A stretch of 64,000 nucleotides of DNA. It comes from Paraescarpia echinospica (Eukaryota > Annelida > Polychaeta > Sabellida > Siboglinidae). The stretch spans positions 44,331,099 to 44,395,098 of the forward strand of contig CM034531.1 in assembly GCA_020002185.1 (NCBI GenBank). Direction: 5' to 3'. The notes beneath the pieces were generated by a model. The model worked only from the letters and a program-made list of their open reading frames with translations. It had not been told where the DNA came from and searched no databases. Positions 24,601-35,034 of this stretch are shown one piece after another (position 1 is the first letter of the stretch; each line of letters begins with the position of its first letter). The position numbers and the translations under genes were made by a program.

Positions 24601-27600
24601 ATATTTTGTAATTCCCCATGGTTCGTATTTTGTGTTCGTTCCAGACGCGATGTTGATTTATTTTTTTCATCCAACTCCTTTCAGAGTATAAGAAACATTC
24701 ATATAAATTTTCAAAAGTTAAATGTAACAAATATAATATATAACAATCATTCACTCACTCTTGTCAGCCACTGGGGTCGAACATTAGTGGCTTCAATCAT
24801 CCGTCTCCAGATCCCTCTATCTGCCATTGCCGTCTTCAGCTCCTCCGTCTCTAGACCCACATCTTCCTTTAAGCAGTCGATGTAAGTTGCTGCTGGTCTT
24901 CCTGCCTTGGTTCTTCCACATGTCGGATGCCACAAGATGGCCTTAGATGCCATTTCATCCTTATTCTCTGTAACAGTGTCCGGCATATCTCAATCGTCTT
25001 TTTCTTATTTGATCAGTGACTTTAGACATTCCACTGTATAGATCTATGTTTGTCAAATGCTGTTGCCAGTGAATGTTAAACGTGGCTCGAAGCATTCTTG
25101 TATAACATCCGTCTATGTTTGTCATGTTTTTACGTCATTGTCCATGTTTCGCATCCATAGAGTAGCACAGACTCTAATGTTGCAATAAACAGTCGCTGCT
25201 TGATTTTGCATGGGAGTGTAGATTTCCATATTAGGTTTAGCTGGTTGAGTGCTCTCCACGCCATTGCCTTCCTGGTTTTGATGTCTTTGTCTGTTGTGCA
25301 GACCCAGGAGCCAAGGCATTTGTAGTCTTAAACCTTCTCTAAAACAGCTCCTTCGTTGGCAACGATGCTGGTGTTTCCTAATTGGTTGAATGAGATATAT
25401 GTATGGTTTTTCCAGGATTGATCTTTAAACCAATCCTTGATTGATCATTTCTGATAGTAGCACAATATCATCAGCGAATTCAAAATCGGTGATCATCTCA
25501 GGTTTAACCCGTTTGCTTTTCCTTCTTTTTATCTGGAATCCAAGTTCCTGTTCTTTTCCGTTGGTAGCTCGCCACAGTGCATAGTCAAGGACTATCATGA
25601 AAAGGTATGGTGCCAGCGGGTCACCCTGTAGCACTCCCGCCGTGATATCGAAAAGCTCAGTTTCTCCATCTGGTAATAGTACTTTTCATCATATTGCCAC
25701 AATGAACCGTATCAAATGCTTTTCAGAAGTCTACGAATGTCATAATTGCAGGAAGATGCTTTGCTCCAATTCCTTCAATTAACCTTCTCAGGGTTAGTAT
25801 AATGACCTACTGTTGTCCTCCCTCTCCGGAATCCATTCTGTTTGTCTCTTAGGCGGTGGTCAATTTCAGGATGTATTCTGTTCAATATCATCTGTTCGAA
25901 TATCTTTGCTACAATCGACCTCAGGCTAATGCCCCTGTAATTCCCTGCTATGCTTAAATCGCTATTCTTAGGTATTGGAATAATGTTCAGAACTGTCCAC
26001 TGTAGCGATATTTTTCCTTTAATCAAAGCTTTGTTGCAAAACTCTAGTATGATACTGTCCAGATCACAGTGTTTAGCACTTCAGGTGGTATACCATCACC
26101 CCCTTCCATCATTCAGGTATTTCTTGGCCTTCTCATACTCATCTCTTTCAAAAGGTCCTTCCTTGATGTTGATGTTTGTAATTACAGGTTGGATCTCTTC
26201 ATCCTCATCTTCTATGTCTGGTGGACTGCCTAGTAGTTTGTGGAAGTGATCGTACCAGTTTTCCACCCTTTGTTCTGCAGTTTTGCCCGTTAGTTGTCCT
26301 TTACGAACTGTCTTTCTACCATTTATTTGGTTTATAAGCTTCCAGCTCTGTCCGTGGCTTCCATTAATGTGTGCATTTTCGACTTTAACAATGTTGCTGC
26401 AAAGTTCTTCCTCCTGCACAATGTATAGGTTGTCTCCGTGTTCTTCTTGGCCTGCTTATATCTCACTCTGTTGTCAGCTACAGTGTTTTGCTGGTAGACC
26501 CAATAGGCCTCTTCAACTCTCTCTGGCTGATGTTACTCGTGGATCATCTGAGTATATTTTCTGTTTCTTACTGACAGGAATAATTTTCTCTGTCGCAGCT
26601 CTGTTTGCTGAAATGAAACATTCATATCGCTCCGTTTCTGTTTCATCTCTCATTTCCAGAATCTGAAATCTGTTTCGTACTTCACATGTGTACTGTTTTT
26701 GCAAGCCACAGTCCTTGCTTAGCGCACTCCAGTCATACTTCACTTTGCTTGGTGGCAACTTTTTCTTACATAGACTAAGTCGTATTGTAGCTGTGACAAT
26801 GCGATGATCAAATCCGACACTTGCGAAGGTACTGTATGGTTCTATTTCTCCATGTTTTGTTGACCAGGATATAATCAAGCTGTCGGTTTCCTCCATGTTG
26901 GTCCATAAACGTCCAGCGCTTTCCATTTCTCTTGCGGTATCTGGTGTTTGTGACCTCAATATTTTTCTCAGTGATAAGATCGATAAGGAATTCCCCGTTA
27001 CTGTTTGTATTGTTATCGTGAGGGTCTGTATGGGTAAATTTGGCATACCCTGGTCCAAGTCGTGCGTTAAAGTCTCCTACAAACAGAAACATATTGTGCA
27101 CTGGTACCGATTCGATTGCCCTTCTTAAGTCGCTGTAACGGTCCTCTACACTATCTATTTCAGCAGAGTTGGTCGGATAATACGTGACAATAAATGTTGT
27201 AGCAGGATTGCTGCTGAAGTTGGCAATCAGTATTTGTTTACTGTGTGTTGTAATGTTCTCCAGGGCTCCCATGACCCTTGTGTTGAGCAGAATGCCTACT
27301 CCTCCCTCTGCTGTGTGTTGTAATGTTCTCCAGGGCTCCCATGACCCTTGTGTTGAGCAGAATGCCTACTCCTCCCTCTGCTGTGTGTTGTAATGTTCTC
27401 CAGGGCTCCCATGACCCTTGTGTTGAGCAGAATGCCTACTCCTCCCTCTGCTGTGTGTTGTAATGTTCTCTAGGGCTCCCATGCCCCTTATGTTGAGCAG
27501 AATGCCTACTCCTCCCTCTCTGCTGTAGTAGTCGCATTTCTCCAGGCTGTGGTAGTGATCAAAGTTTTACCTTTGATCTGCTTGTATCGTACTGGTTTGT

Positions 27601-30600
27601 CATGTACTATACGGTACTCTTGAATACCAATTACTTCAATTCCCTGTTTCTTCATGTTTTTCACTAGTTCTTCTCTGAGCCTGGGTGATCGTATGGTTCT
27701 AATGTTCAAGGTTGATATTTTTATGTTTTTTTTGCAATTTAGTAGTTTCTCCCCTTTATATCGACTGTTGTCAAACTTACGACGACCTTGTGGCTTTAGT
27801 CGTAAGTCGTGACCCTCTACAAGAATCACTGGACGTACCAGAAGATAAGTCGGCAGGGACTTTAACCCTGGTGTCGTACGTTGTAGTCATAATATTTTTC
27901 TTTAGCTCTAGCTGGTGTGGGCGCCACTCCTGTCACTATGGACGGTGTTACTTCGGAGTATCCGTCTCCTAGCAAAGCTAATGAGCGTGGTCTACCCATT
28001 GCTATTTGTCCATAGCTGGAAGCTGGATTAGTGAGCGTCGGGATGTGTCCACACAGAGGTGGGCCAGTACACTGCACCTAAGGGCTGCAGCCTGCTTCCA
28101 GATCACCAGCACATTAGCCTGGGGCCACAGGATATCCAGTATCCATAGTGTACCACAAGGCAATTGTGCTGGGGTCATGTCTATGGAGAGGCTGTGTACC
28201 AGCAGGGAGACTTACGCACTCAACTCCCTTTTCACTCCCAATAGGGATATTAGCTAGTGGCTGTAGCTGAAAGTGAATAGCATGAAGCGCATGCACTGCA
28301 AACTACCCACTACACTACAGCACTAGACGCATCACACAAACATGTGCTTTTCGTACCACAGTTATACAACAATAACATAATCACTATATGTGTTAATTAC
28401 TCAATACATAACACAGTATTAACATAACATAATTACTTGAATTAAATTTACGAAAATGAAAACAACAACATTATATATTTAACAAATTTAGCTAGTTTAG
28501 ACAAGTATTTAACATTTTAAACATTAAATAATTGGCTCGATTTAAGCACATTACTCTGAATTATAATTATCAATGTACATATTGCTGCTGAATACTTGCC
28601 AATGCAGGACATACCAGAATGTAATGAAAATGTGTCCTGGCTCCTGACTATTGTAAGGAATACACGATTTGAGAGTATGACATGTTATATACATATATTT
28701 AGCAACTGGTAAATTATGGTTCACACATCTAAATTTGCATATATTTATTCTGTCTACCATATCTATTATCTAATGTCAACAAGTAATACTCTAAATCAAC
28801 ATTATGTTTAAACATTCAGTAATTAATAGCCAATTTATTATTGTTCACTTCTTCATTCCAGTATTGTAATTTAACCCAGTTCTTGTTTACAGTATCTTGA
28901 TCACACCAGGCTTTAGAGAAACCACAAGTATTAAAAGTGTATTTGATCTTCACAATCCATCTCGATTTAAAGCAGTTTTTGTAATGTAGTTTTCTTAGCA
29001 ATTGATACGTTATATACCATAAGTTTCATTGCTTCCCTTGGATTATTCTCACCAAAAATGTATCATTCTCAAGCAAACAGTAACAGTAAGATTAAGCTTC
29101 GCAACTTCATATACAGGACCCCTGTACTACACAGCTAGCTGTAACGTTATTTAACTGGTCAGTATTATTCATAATAATAAGAACAAGAACAAGATGTTTA
29201 TTTTGACCCCAAAGAGTACAAGTATAGTCACAGTATTGTGTTCTTCAACTATTAGTAAACAGAACTAACTAAAAACAATGTAATAAAAGAAAGAACAGTG
29301 ACATGGGGTCAGTGACTCGTGTTTAAAGTAGTGCCACCTGGGGAATGACTGACCACTCAATTGGATCACTAAAAAAGTAAATAAATCTAAATAACTACTG
29401 TTGTTTTGTGTGTTTTTATTGCATCATCAGTTAGTAGATCAGAGGCCAATAGTCGATGTAAGCAAATGAACCTAGAATGAGGCAAGTGGACATTGACGCC
29501 TCAGAGGAGATGCTCTTACAGTACTCCGCCATTAACGTATTAATGTATAGATACTGTTCACAGGTGCACTGTGTCAGAGGTGACAGTACTGATGCTATAC
29601 TATGTTCTAGGCATCCGTTCCTCTGGAATGACAGCGACCGATATGACTTTCTTGCTAGAGTTGCCGATGTCAACGAGGTAGAGCACTGGTGAGTCATTGT
29701 GTTAAATTGCAAACAACACTGCAGATTCAGTGTGTACTTTTACTCTGGATTCTGTTACATCCACATTCAACTTGTACCAATCTCAACGTTGAACTTCATA
29801 GTGTCTAGCACAATTAATTTTGTCATTCGACGGGATGCATTTCATTATTGTATAACGTCTGTGACTGTTGATAACATTACTGATGAACTGCTTTTCACAA
29901 AGACGTACTGTCGCTCAGTGGTGTGGTTTAGAAAAATAGAAGAACCAGCCGTGAAGTAACATTAATGATGAAATAATATTTATATGACTTAAGAAAGTAT
30001 TCATTCTCACACAGGACTTAAATGAATTCAACATATTATTTAATGATACTAAATTATAAATGAATGGAACATATCTAATTATACTAGTGTAAATTATAGC
30101 AGCATCCATATGTTTAAAAACAAAATTGACAAATACCTCAGACAGGCAGGTTTCATATAGATAAAAATAAGTTGGACTCTCAATAAGGGATATGGTTTCC
30201 TTGTCCAATTGCAATGTGGGATTTGTGCTCTGAATAGCAGTCTTATTCAATGTAATTATTATATTTATAGATTATTATGCTCAAACTGTAACTGTTCAGC
30301 AGCAGATGATCAAAAGGTGATGAAAACAACCAGTGGTTGTTGAAAATTGGATAATTGTTCAAATATTGGTTTTGTTTGTTATATGTTGGCAATCAAACTG
30401 AATCCATTCCTCCTGGTATTTTTGATTTATTTTAGTAAAGATGAGCCACACAAAAGCAGTTCCTTTGTTACTGCTTTGGTGCATACGAAGACGAAAGTAT
30501 TTCCAAATGGAAAGGACTGGGTAAGCACCAACAGGTTTATATTTCAGCATGTTAATTGCTTCCGGATTCAGTTTGATTCATATTTAAAGAGGGTTTAGTG

Positions 30601-33600
30601 GCAGGCCCGTAGTATTTTGAAAGTAATGGCTCTACTGGCCCCCACTAATTTTAGACTAAATTCTAACACTGAATTTCGATTAGTGATTTTAGAAGTACAA
30701 TAGCAATATTTTCTCCACAAAATTGTTGTATATAAATATTTGGCTATTATTTAAAATGAAATGTATGGATGAGGTATACACCTTATGCTAATAGCATTGC
30801 TATATACATTTGAATATTAGTATGTGATCCTGTTGTTACATGCACCAAAGTACAGATGCCATAATAAACATTCTTGTTTATAATACAAATATGCCACGAA
30901 AATGCTTGCAACAAAAATTATTGAAGTGGTTTTCATGGTAGTTTTAACCTACGTGCTACATTATATTAGCTAACCAAAAAAATTTGAGTTTGTTGATATA
31001 TTCCTTATTTTTGTAGATTCTTTCATATTTAATAAACACGAATTTTGCCCTTCAATGATAGGAATAAGTGAACGTCTCTCGTAGGAAGGATAATGCCAAA
31101 CTATCAACAAAAATCAAACTTTTTAGAATAGAGGAACCAAAGGTTGAGTTTTGTTCAAGTTTTACTAGAAAAATGGTAGCATTCAGGTAGCAATATAAAC
31201 TTTCATTTTATATACTTTAATAACAAAATAATGCAATTTGTTACGAAATGTGTCCGGTATCATAATTAATATCACCAAAAAGTGTTAAAACAAAACCAAT
31301 TTTTTGGCGAACACCTCACAAAAATGTTTGAAGTGGTGTTCAAAATAGTGTAGGACTATGTATTATGTTAGGTAACAAGAGTTTGAATTTTTTTTATTTT
31401 TCAGCATTATTTGCACAATTTGCAAAAAAATACTGATTCCCATATACCCACTCCAATATACTGTACGGGCACAAATTTCTTTTATAGGTCGTAACTTTTT
31501 AAGGATTATCAAGATACTATTACAAAACCATGTCTCCAAATTTGTCTCAAACAAATAATCAGACACAGCCATTACAGTCGTGTTTACATGCTGTGACGTA
31601 AGAAAAAGCCAAAAACACCATCTGATGATATTTCGTGAGAATTGATCATATAAAGTATACCCCAATTTTCAGGCTTTTGTCAAAAAGTGCACAATCATAT
31701 CCTTTGCAGCTGTACTACCGGGGGATAGTATTAATGTGTAGGTGTTATTGCATTATATTATAATTATATATATATATATATTGTCTGACAACATGTAATA
31801 CTGGTATATATGATTGTAATAAACTGTTACTGATCATTTCAGTAACTTGTTATCATTGTGTTATTACAGGAGAGTCTGTCGATTGTTCCCTTGTTTCGAG
31901 CCGATGCTAAATCCAGAAACAGCTACACTAAAAAACACACAAACCAGGTGTGCACACTCATTCGAATGATGAGAAACATCAAACACCATCATGGTGATGG
32001 TGATCAGTAAGTTTAATTTATTTTTACCTTCCAGAGAACATATAACCATTTAAACATAGCTATGTATTAATATGCTAGCTTGGAGGCATCATAAGTGTAT
32101 CTCCTCACAGATGCCGTGGACCACTCGCCACTCTCTGTGTTCATTTGTTTCCTTTGACCGTTGGCCTCTCATCTAGCAATTCGCAGTGTATTTCAGCAAA
32201 AACACAAAGGTGTTCTTTATTGTTATTTACTTTTTCAGTGGATAATTTAAGTTGCCAACCATTTTCCAGATATTGTGGAGTTATGTTTTATTTATCAGGG
32301 AATTATTATCTGCTACCTGCAATGCCGTAATTGATGACAACAGAAATTAAATAGTCATGGGAACTAGTTTTGGTTCAAGTTACTGAAACGTGTTTGCCAA
32401 CTTTGGTGTGGTGCTCCATATCGGTGGGCATTTGCTAGTTTTGTACTCAGTTTCAAAACATTATGCAATTTTTTTACATCAATTGTAATGGACAATAACC
32501 TAAAAAAATATAACATCCATTTCTGCAATTGTGTTCTGTGTTGCATTAGCTAATAGTATATGACAATATACGATTTAGTACGGAAAATTTATTATTACTC
32601 TTCTACAAAAATAATATCGATGTTCTGATTCCAACAACTTTTTATTCCGTCTTAGCCGAACTTTGTTAAACCACTATTGTAACACTGCTGATAAGCACTT
32701 TTACCTTAGCATTATTCATAGGAAATAGTTATATTCTCATTAATTCACATACAAGCTGAATTTGTTCTACATGTACGTTTGTTGCAGGCCTCATGAGGTC
32801 ATAAAGGAACTTGGAGGTCCACCGTTTTCTGACATCAAAACGTTTTCCTACTTCAACCAACACTTTCCATGTTTGGTGCTGGAGACGTTCAAAGTTGTCA
32901 AGAAACATCCTGAGAAGAAAGAACTGTTGTCTCAGTTTCTCTGTGATAGAGAAACAAAGAAGGTATTACATCACAAATTTTGTACTATCCGGTATAGATG
33001 AAAATGTATCTGTTTCTCAAACAAAATAACCAGAAGTAGCCAAACCCCCCATATACGCATGCAGAGACAAATAGCGACCAGCGACTGTTTTCAAAGCTGT
33101 TGTTCAGTTGTTTATAATTTATAATATAATTACATATAATTTATATATATATCAACATATCCTGCATAATACAAACTCAAGTCCTTCAAATAACTTATTT
33201 CTTGATGTACTTCAATTTTTTAACTTTGATGGTGTAATAAACAGCAAATATGTGGACAACATAAATTGGTCCCTCAACAAATCATTTCCAACATTTTCCT
33301 AGATTGAATCTATATATCACATAATTTCATGTATTTATTGGAACACAAGCGCAAAAGAAAACATTCTAAAGCCGTGGATAATAATTAAAATTATTGGTGT
33401 AAGATATCAAGAATCACAAAAGACATGTCTTTTTGGGATACCCCTCAATTTTGAAAGGCTGTATTTAAAATAAAAAATTGGACATTTAAGTAGAATCAGT
33501 ATGCTATATAGATAATTGCGTTGCACTTGTCCAGCACTTAGACAATGGCTATATGGTCATTTTCGTAGTGTCTAGAGCATGTCAAAGTCCAATAATTTTA

Positions 33601-35034
33601 TATATTTATATATATATTATTTTATATTAGTATTAAAACAGAGTGTGAGCCTCTGTTTGACTGTCTCTGTCCAGCATATCTCCGTTAGTTTCACAGGTTA
33701 ATAAGTTTTTAAACAATTTCAGTTTTTTGGTAAACTACTGGGATTTTGTGTAGAATCACAACCTTTGAAGCAGTTGGTGGTAACTCGTGTTTTACTTTTA
33801 TAACTTGTTTTTTGTGTCTGTAATACATGTAGGTATACATGCAAGTGATGTGTTCATTTTATTGTCATTGTTGGTCCAGCGTCTATAATCTGTTTTCTTC
33901 TTAAAACTAATTTTTAATAGTCATATTAAAAGCAATATATGTCAATCTATGACGCTATCATTTCTACATCGATTTTGAAAATTAAGTGGACAATTATATG
34001 GCCGCTGATAATTAACCCTCGATATATGCATACTTATCTTTTGTTTGTGGATAACTGGTAAATAAAAATAAAAACTGTTAAATATGACAGTTTCACAATT
34101 CTGAATAAGACCCTGGTTTCAGTTACACCAAGATGCCCTTCAATTTACCAAACTTGAAGTTATATCTAGAAGTACTCCAACTGACTTAACTTGTAGGTGT
34201 CCGTTACATCCATCTTGAAATTAACAAACGTCAAGTAGTATCCTGGCATATAATCTAGCATTTGAAGTATGTATGGGCTTTCATTTAATATTGACCTGAG
34301 AATTGACTGATTGTTTAAATATCATGTGTACCATTGTGTGGTCTCCTGGCACACGGCACTGACAATGTAATGTACAGTGTGTATCATTTTGATTAGGCTT
34401 ATGATTTTCAAAAAATGTGCTATAAATCAACCAGGACTGTACCAGAGTGACATAATTCACCAATGTATTATATGTGGTGACTGCATTAGAGTGACTAATA
34501 ATTATTATGCACCTGAGCATCTCTAAGGTATTCCAAGATTGAGTCAGCTAATACAAAACATTGCACCAGCCAATCTACAAAAAATTATGTGAACTGATCA
34601 GTAAATGGAAGTCGGTCTGCATATCAGACTACGACAGAGTTGCTAATACAATGTATTGCGCAATTATTCAAATATAGCATATTTGGGAGAACCAACAGTA
34701 GAGATGGTCTGCCTGGAGATATTACCGGTAGGTAGACCGAAGTGTGGACAAGCATGTTTTATTACCCGCTATATTTCTGTTTCAGGAGCATACAACACCA
34801 GAAACACTGCAAACAACATCTGTTGTGGCAACAGCAAATTTGGGTGCAGCAAACTCGGGTGCAGCAAACTCGGGTGCAGCAAGCTCGGGTGCAGCAAACT
34901 CAGGTGCAGCAAACTCGGGTGCAGCAGCGGCAGACTCAGGTGTATCAATGACAAAACCAACAGCAGCATCAGCAAAGTCTGGTGCACAAAAGAGAGGAAT
35001 CAGGAAACGCAATGGTCGGGTAAAACACCGGTAG
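18311..35034 (+). CDS. eIF2alpha-kinase-like pseudokinase fused to IRE1/RNase L-type KEN ribonuclease (5' partial)
   Basis: Nine exons (listed separately) join in phase at all eight GT-AG introns to encode 509 residues ending at a TAG. Residues 1-268 are a protein kinase from the alpha-C helix onward, with signatures of the eIF2alpha kinase family: 'IVRYYDSWED', 'CIQMEFYKDTLKDWL', 'HRDLK', 'GTEQYQSPEQ' and 'EKVDIFALGIVFLELLYPF'. The DFG position reads G-F-D (residues 139-141) and HRDLKPSN reads HRDLKPSS, so phosphotransfer is doubtful. The kinase continues without linker ('DILRHPFLW', residues 266-274) into a KEN domain, about residues 270-420. KEN is the RNase module that cleaves RNA in IRE1 and RNase L when the kinase half dimerises. 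Its R-N-x-x-H-H core is at 358-363. The tail (428-509) is a Gly-Ala-Ala-Asn-Ser repeat ending in a basic stretch. The N-lobe and N-terminal sensor are missing. By family knowledge it would be a regulated cytosolic RNase in stress or antiviral defence; that role is inference. Confidence 0.88.
19091..19545. repeat. 65-bp intronic minisatellite, seven copies
   Basis: Units begin with GGGCCATTAAAATG at 19091, 19156, 19221, 19286, 19351, 19416 and 19481, an exact 65-bp period. Copies differ only at a few sites, such as a T/C change in the following 'gtgtaac'/'gtgcaac'. It lies in the first intron of the kinase-KEN gene. No coding role is apparent. Confidence 0.95.
20003..20161 (+). CDS. Kinase-KEN gene exon: catalytic loop end, GFD site, activation segment
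   Basis: The acceptor is TTTATATATCAG and the donor is CAG followed by GTAAAC; 53 codons, phase 0 at both ends. It begins 'PSSIFF', completing HRDLKPSS where active kinases have HRDLKPxN. It then reads 'VKVGGFDYVK', where the magnesium-binding DFG should be. The activation segment ends 'VGTEQYQSPEQ', the APE-equivalent of eIF2alpha kinases. Confidence 0.88.
20490..20666 (+). CDS. Kinase-KEN gene exon: alpha-F and alpha-G region
   Basis: The acceptor is TTTTTTGACAG and the donor is AAG followed by GTAAAC; 59 codons, phase 0 at both ends. It encodes 'YAEKVDIFALGIVFLELL' with the structural Asp of alpha-F. 'YPFSDDNERDDIVNKWRGL' follows, very like the corresponding stretch of PERK/PKR/GCN2-type kinases. 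Confidence 0.88.
21041..21560. repeat. Dispersed-repeat-like sequence with LINE-type tail, in intron
   Basis: It starts with a (TAA)n run and TTTATTTAGAAAGCGCC, followed by 'tcagaggcgc', which resembles an ORF-less repeat end or a 3' untranslated LINE end. The right part (21361-21540) can be read in one frame, but I do not recognise it as a cellular protein. Confidence 0.4.
21570..21765 (+). pseudogene. LINE reverse transcriptase fragment, + strand
   Basis: It encodes 'EEQQGFRKGRGLTDAMFAL' and 'VGFVDLEKAYNTVPREMV', RT motifs with the first catalytic Asp. It is a short internal piece of a LINE. Neither end continues into the rest of an RT, so it is a dead fragment in the intron between kinase exons three and four. 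Confidence 0.75.
21890..22172 (+). pseudogene. L2/CR1-like LINE C-terminal fragment, + strand
   Basis: The + frame from 21890 reads 'ALVTSKLYYGNAVLFGI' then 'LQRVQNSAARVVTQQ' and 'ALHWLPIRWRVICKIL'. This is a very common C-terminal signature of L2/CR1-type LINE polyproteins. The fragment is about 95 codons long with frame slips. Confidence 0.75.
22175..22950 (-). pseudogene. RTE-like LINE fragment (endonuclease end to RT linker), minus strand
   Basis: Minus strand 22474-22190 encodes a basic linker with 'KKAAKRAVNKVRSDME', 'GGKKMIYRMARDRDENSND' and 'LKVWENYL'. This is the region between endonuclease and RT in RTE-like elements. The upstream part (22950-22480) appears to be the endonuclease C-terminus with frame breaks. 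It faces the two + strand LINE fragments just left of it, so three separate insertions or rearrangements meet here. Confidence 0.7.
22951..24132. other. Intron sequence with diverged internal repetition
   Basis: No exon was found. Loosely repeated blocks occur roughly every 150-180 bp, each with a 'aaaatattt(g/t)aaat' core near 23114, 23301, 23450 and 23599. Two of them are followed by 'cctatattttg' and 'agctc'. This looks like an old, decayed tandem repeat. Confidence 0.4.
24133..24236 (+). CDS. Kinase-KEN gene exon: end of kinase domain
   Basis: The acceptor is TTGTTGTTTTAG and the donor is AAG followed by GTGATG. 34 codons plus AG carried to the next exon. It encodes 'LACLLLEDMLVFDPEKRPS' and 'AKDIL', the alpha-H to alpha-I end of the kinase with the conserved Arg of 'KRPS'. 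Confidence 0.88.
24740..28300 (-). mobile_element. RTE-like LINE, nearly complete but frameshifted, in intron
   Basis: The minus-strand order is: start of endonuclease at 27829-27506 ('NIKISTLNIRTIRSPRLRE', 'VIGIQEYRI'); endonuclease body at 27272-26808 ('LFVGDFNARLGPGYAKF', 'QLDYILV'); linker at 27058-26096; RT at 26026-25425 ('IPIPKNSDLSIAGNYRGIS', 'RDKQNGFRRGRTT', 'FEFADDIVLLSE'); C-terminus at 25319-24747 ('RKAWRALN-like' region, 'GRPAATYIDCLKEDVGL'). FADD replaces YADD in the RT. It ends at 24740-24760 in a short (TCAT)-like tract. At least five frame changes and a 70-bp repeat expansion break it. The left end of the 5' region, near 28300, is approximate. Confidence 0.85.
27241..27520. 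repeat. 70-bp tandem repeat, four copies, inside the LINE endonuclease
   Basis: CTGTGTGTTGTAATG recurs at 27241, 27311, 27381 and 27451, an exact 70-bp period. The first three units are nearly identical and the fourth carries several changes. Since 70 is not a multiple of three, consecutive copies read in different frames and break the endonuclease frame. Confidence 0.95.
28301..29610. other. Intron sequence, mostly unassigned
   Basis: No exon seen. At 29165-29215 an AAT/AAGAAC-like simple tract is followed by TTTATTTTGACCCC, which resembles a LINE 3' end written on the + strand. The downstream sequence has no recognisable RT. Confidence 0.4.
29611..29688 (+). CDS. Kinase-KEN gene exon: start of KEN domain
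   Basis: The acceptor is TATGTTCTAG and the donor is CTG followed by GTGAGT. Its first base completes an Arg codon with the AG of the previous exon. It encodes 'HPFLWNDSDRYDFLARVAD', the invariant opening of KEN domains in IRE1 and RNase L, where a His-Pro-x-x-Trp motif joins kinase to RNase. It leaves two bases for the next exon. Confidence 0.88.
29970..30260 (+). pseudogene. 3' end fragment of the LINE family found at 39628-41045
   Basis: It shares, in order, 'tattcattctcacacaggact', the 'acaaaattgacaaatacct' block and 'cttccttgtcca-like' motifs with 40810-40985. There they form the C-terminus and 3' untranslated region of a LINE on the same strand. Only the last part of the element is present, and it lies within a KEN-region intron. 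Confidence 0.65.
30436..30520 (+). CDS. Kinase-KEN gene exon: KEN helix region
   Basis: The acceptor is TTTATTTTAG and the donor is TGG followed by GTAAGC. The first base completes a Cys codon, and 28 codons follow. It encodes 'KDEPHKSSSFVTALVHTK' and ends 'PNGKDW', matching the KEN region with a conserved Trp about 25-30 residues before the catalytic helix. Confidence 0.85.
30521..31869. other. Intron, nothing recognised
   Basis: AT-rich. A short AT dinucleotide tract lies at 31767-31781. The 100-codon minus frame at 31665-31363 has no recognisable feature. Confidence 0.5.
31870..32006 (+). CDS. Kinase-KEN gene exon: KEN catalytic core
   Basis: The acceptor is TGTTATTACAG and the donor is CA followed by GTAAGT. 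45 codons plus two bases. It encodes 'NSYTKKHTNQVCTLIRMMRN' directly followed by 'IKHHHGDGD'. The R-N-x-x-H-H pattern (residues 358-363) matches the catalytic Arg, Asn and His region of IRE1 and RNase L. The nearest Tyr (342) is 16 residues before that Arg, against about 12-13 in the known enzymes. Confidence 0.88.
32788..32962 (+). CDS. Kinase-KEN gene exon: end of KEN domain
   Basis: The acceptor is GTTTGTTGCAG and the donor is AAG followed by GTATTA. Its first base completes a Gln codon, and 58 codons follow. It encodes 'TFSYFNQHFPCLVLETFKVV', the Y-F-x-x-x-F-P-x-L-v end of KEN domains, then a charged helix. Confidence 0.87.
32963..34785. other. Last intron, nothing recognised
   Basis: AT-rich, with short TA-rich tracts near 33140 and 33600. 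No open frame here resembles a known domain. Confidence 0.5.
34786..35034 (+). CDS. Kinase-KEN gene last exon: GAANS-repeat tail
   Basis: The acceptor is TTCTGTTTCAG; 82 codons then TAG, entered at phase 0. It encodes 'EHTTPETLQTTSVVATANL', then about six repeats of Gly-Ala-Ala-Asn/Ser-Ser made by a 15-bp unit (34854-34930), then a Ser/Ala segment and a basic end ('KRGIRKRNGRVKHR'). The repeats also stay open in the other two + frames because of the 15-bp unit, so the frame here rests on intron phase. No domain is recognised; it is probably a disordered tail. Confidence 0.75.
   Translation, partial: EHTTPETLQTTSVVATANLGAANSGAANSGAASSGAANSGAANSGAAAADSGVSMTKPTAASAKSGAQKRGIRKRNGRVKHR

Noticed and set aside
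28255..28330. tRNA-like head (A-box-like GTAGTGGGTAGTTTGC on the minus strand)
   Set aside because: No convincing B box or cloverleaf; it is more simply the 5' part of the RTE-like LINE.
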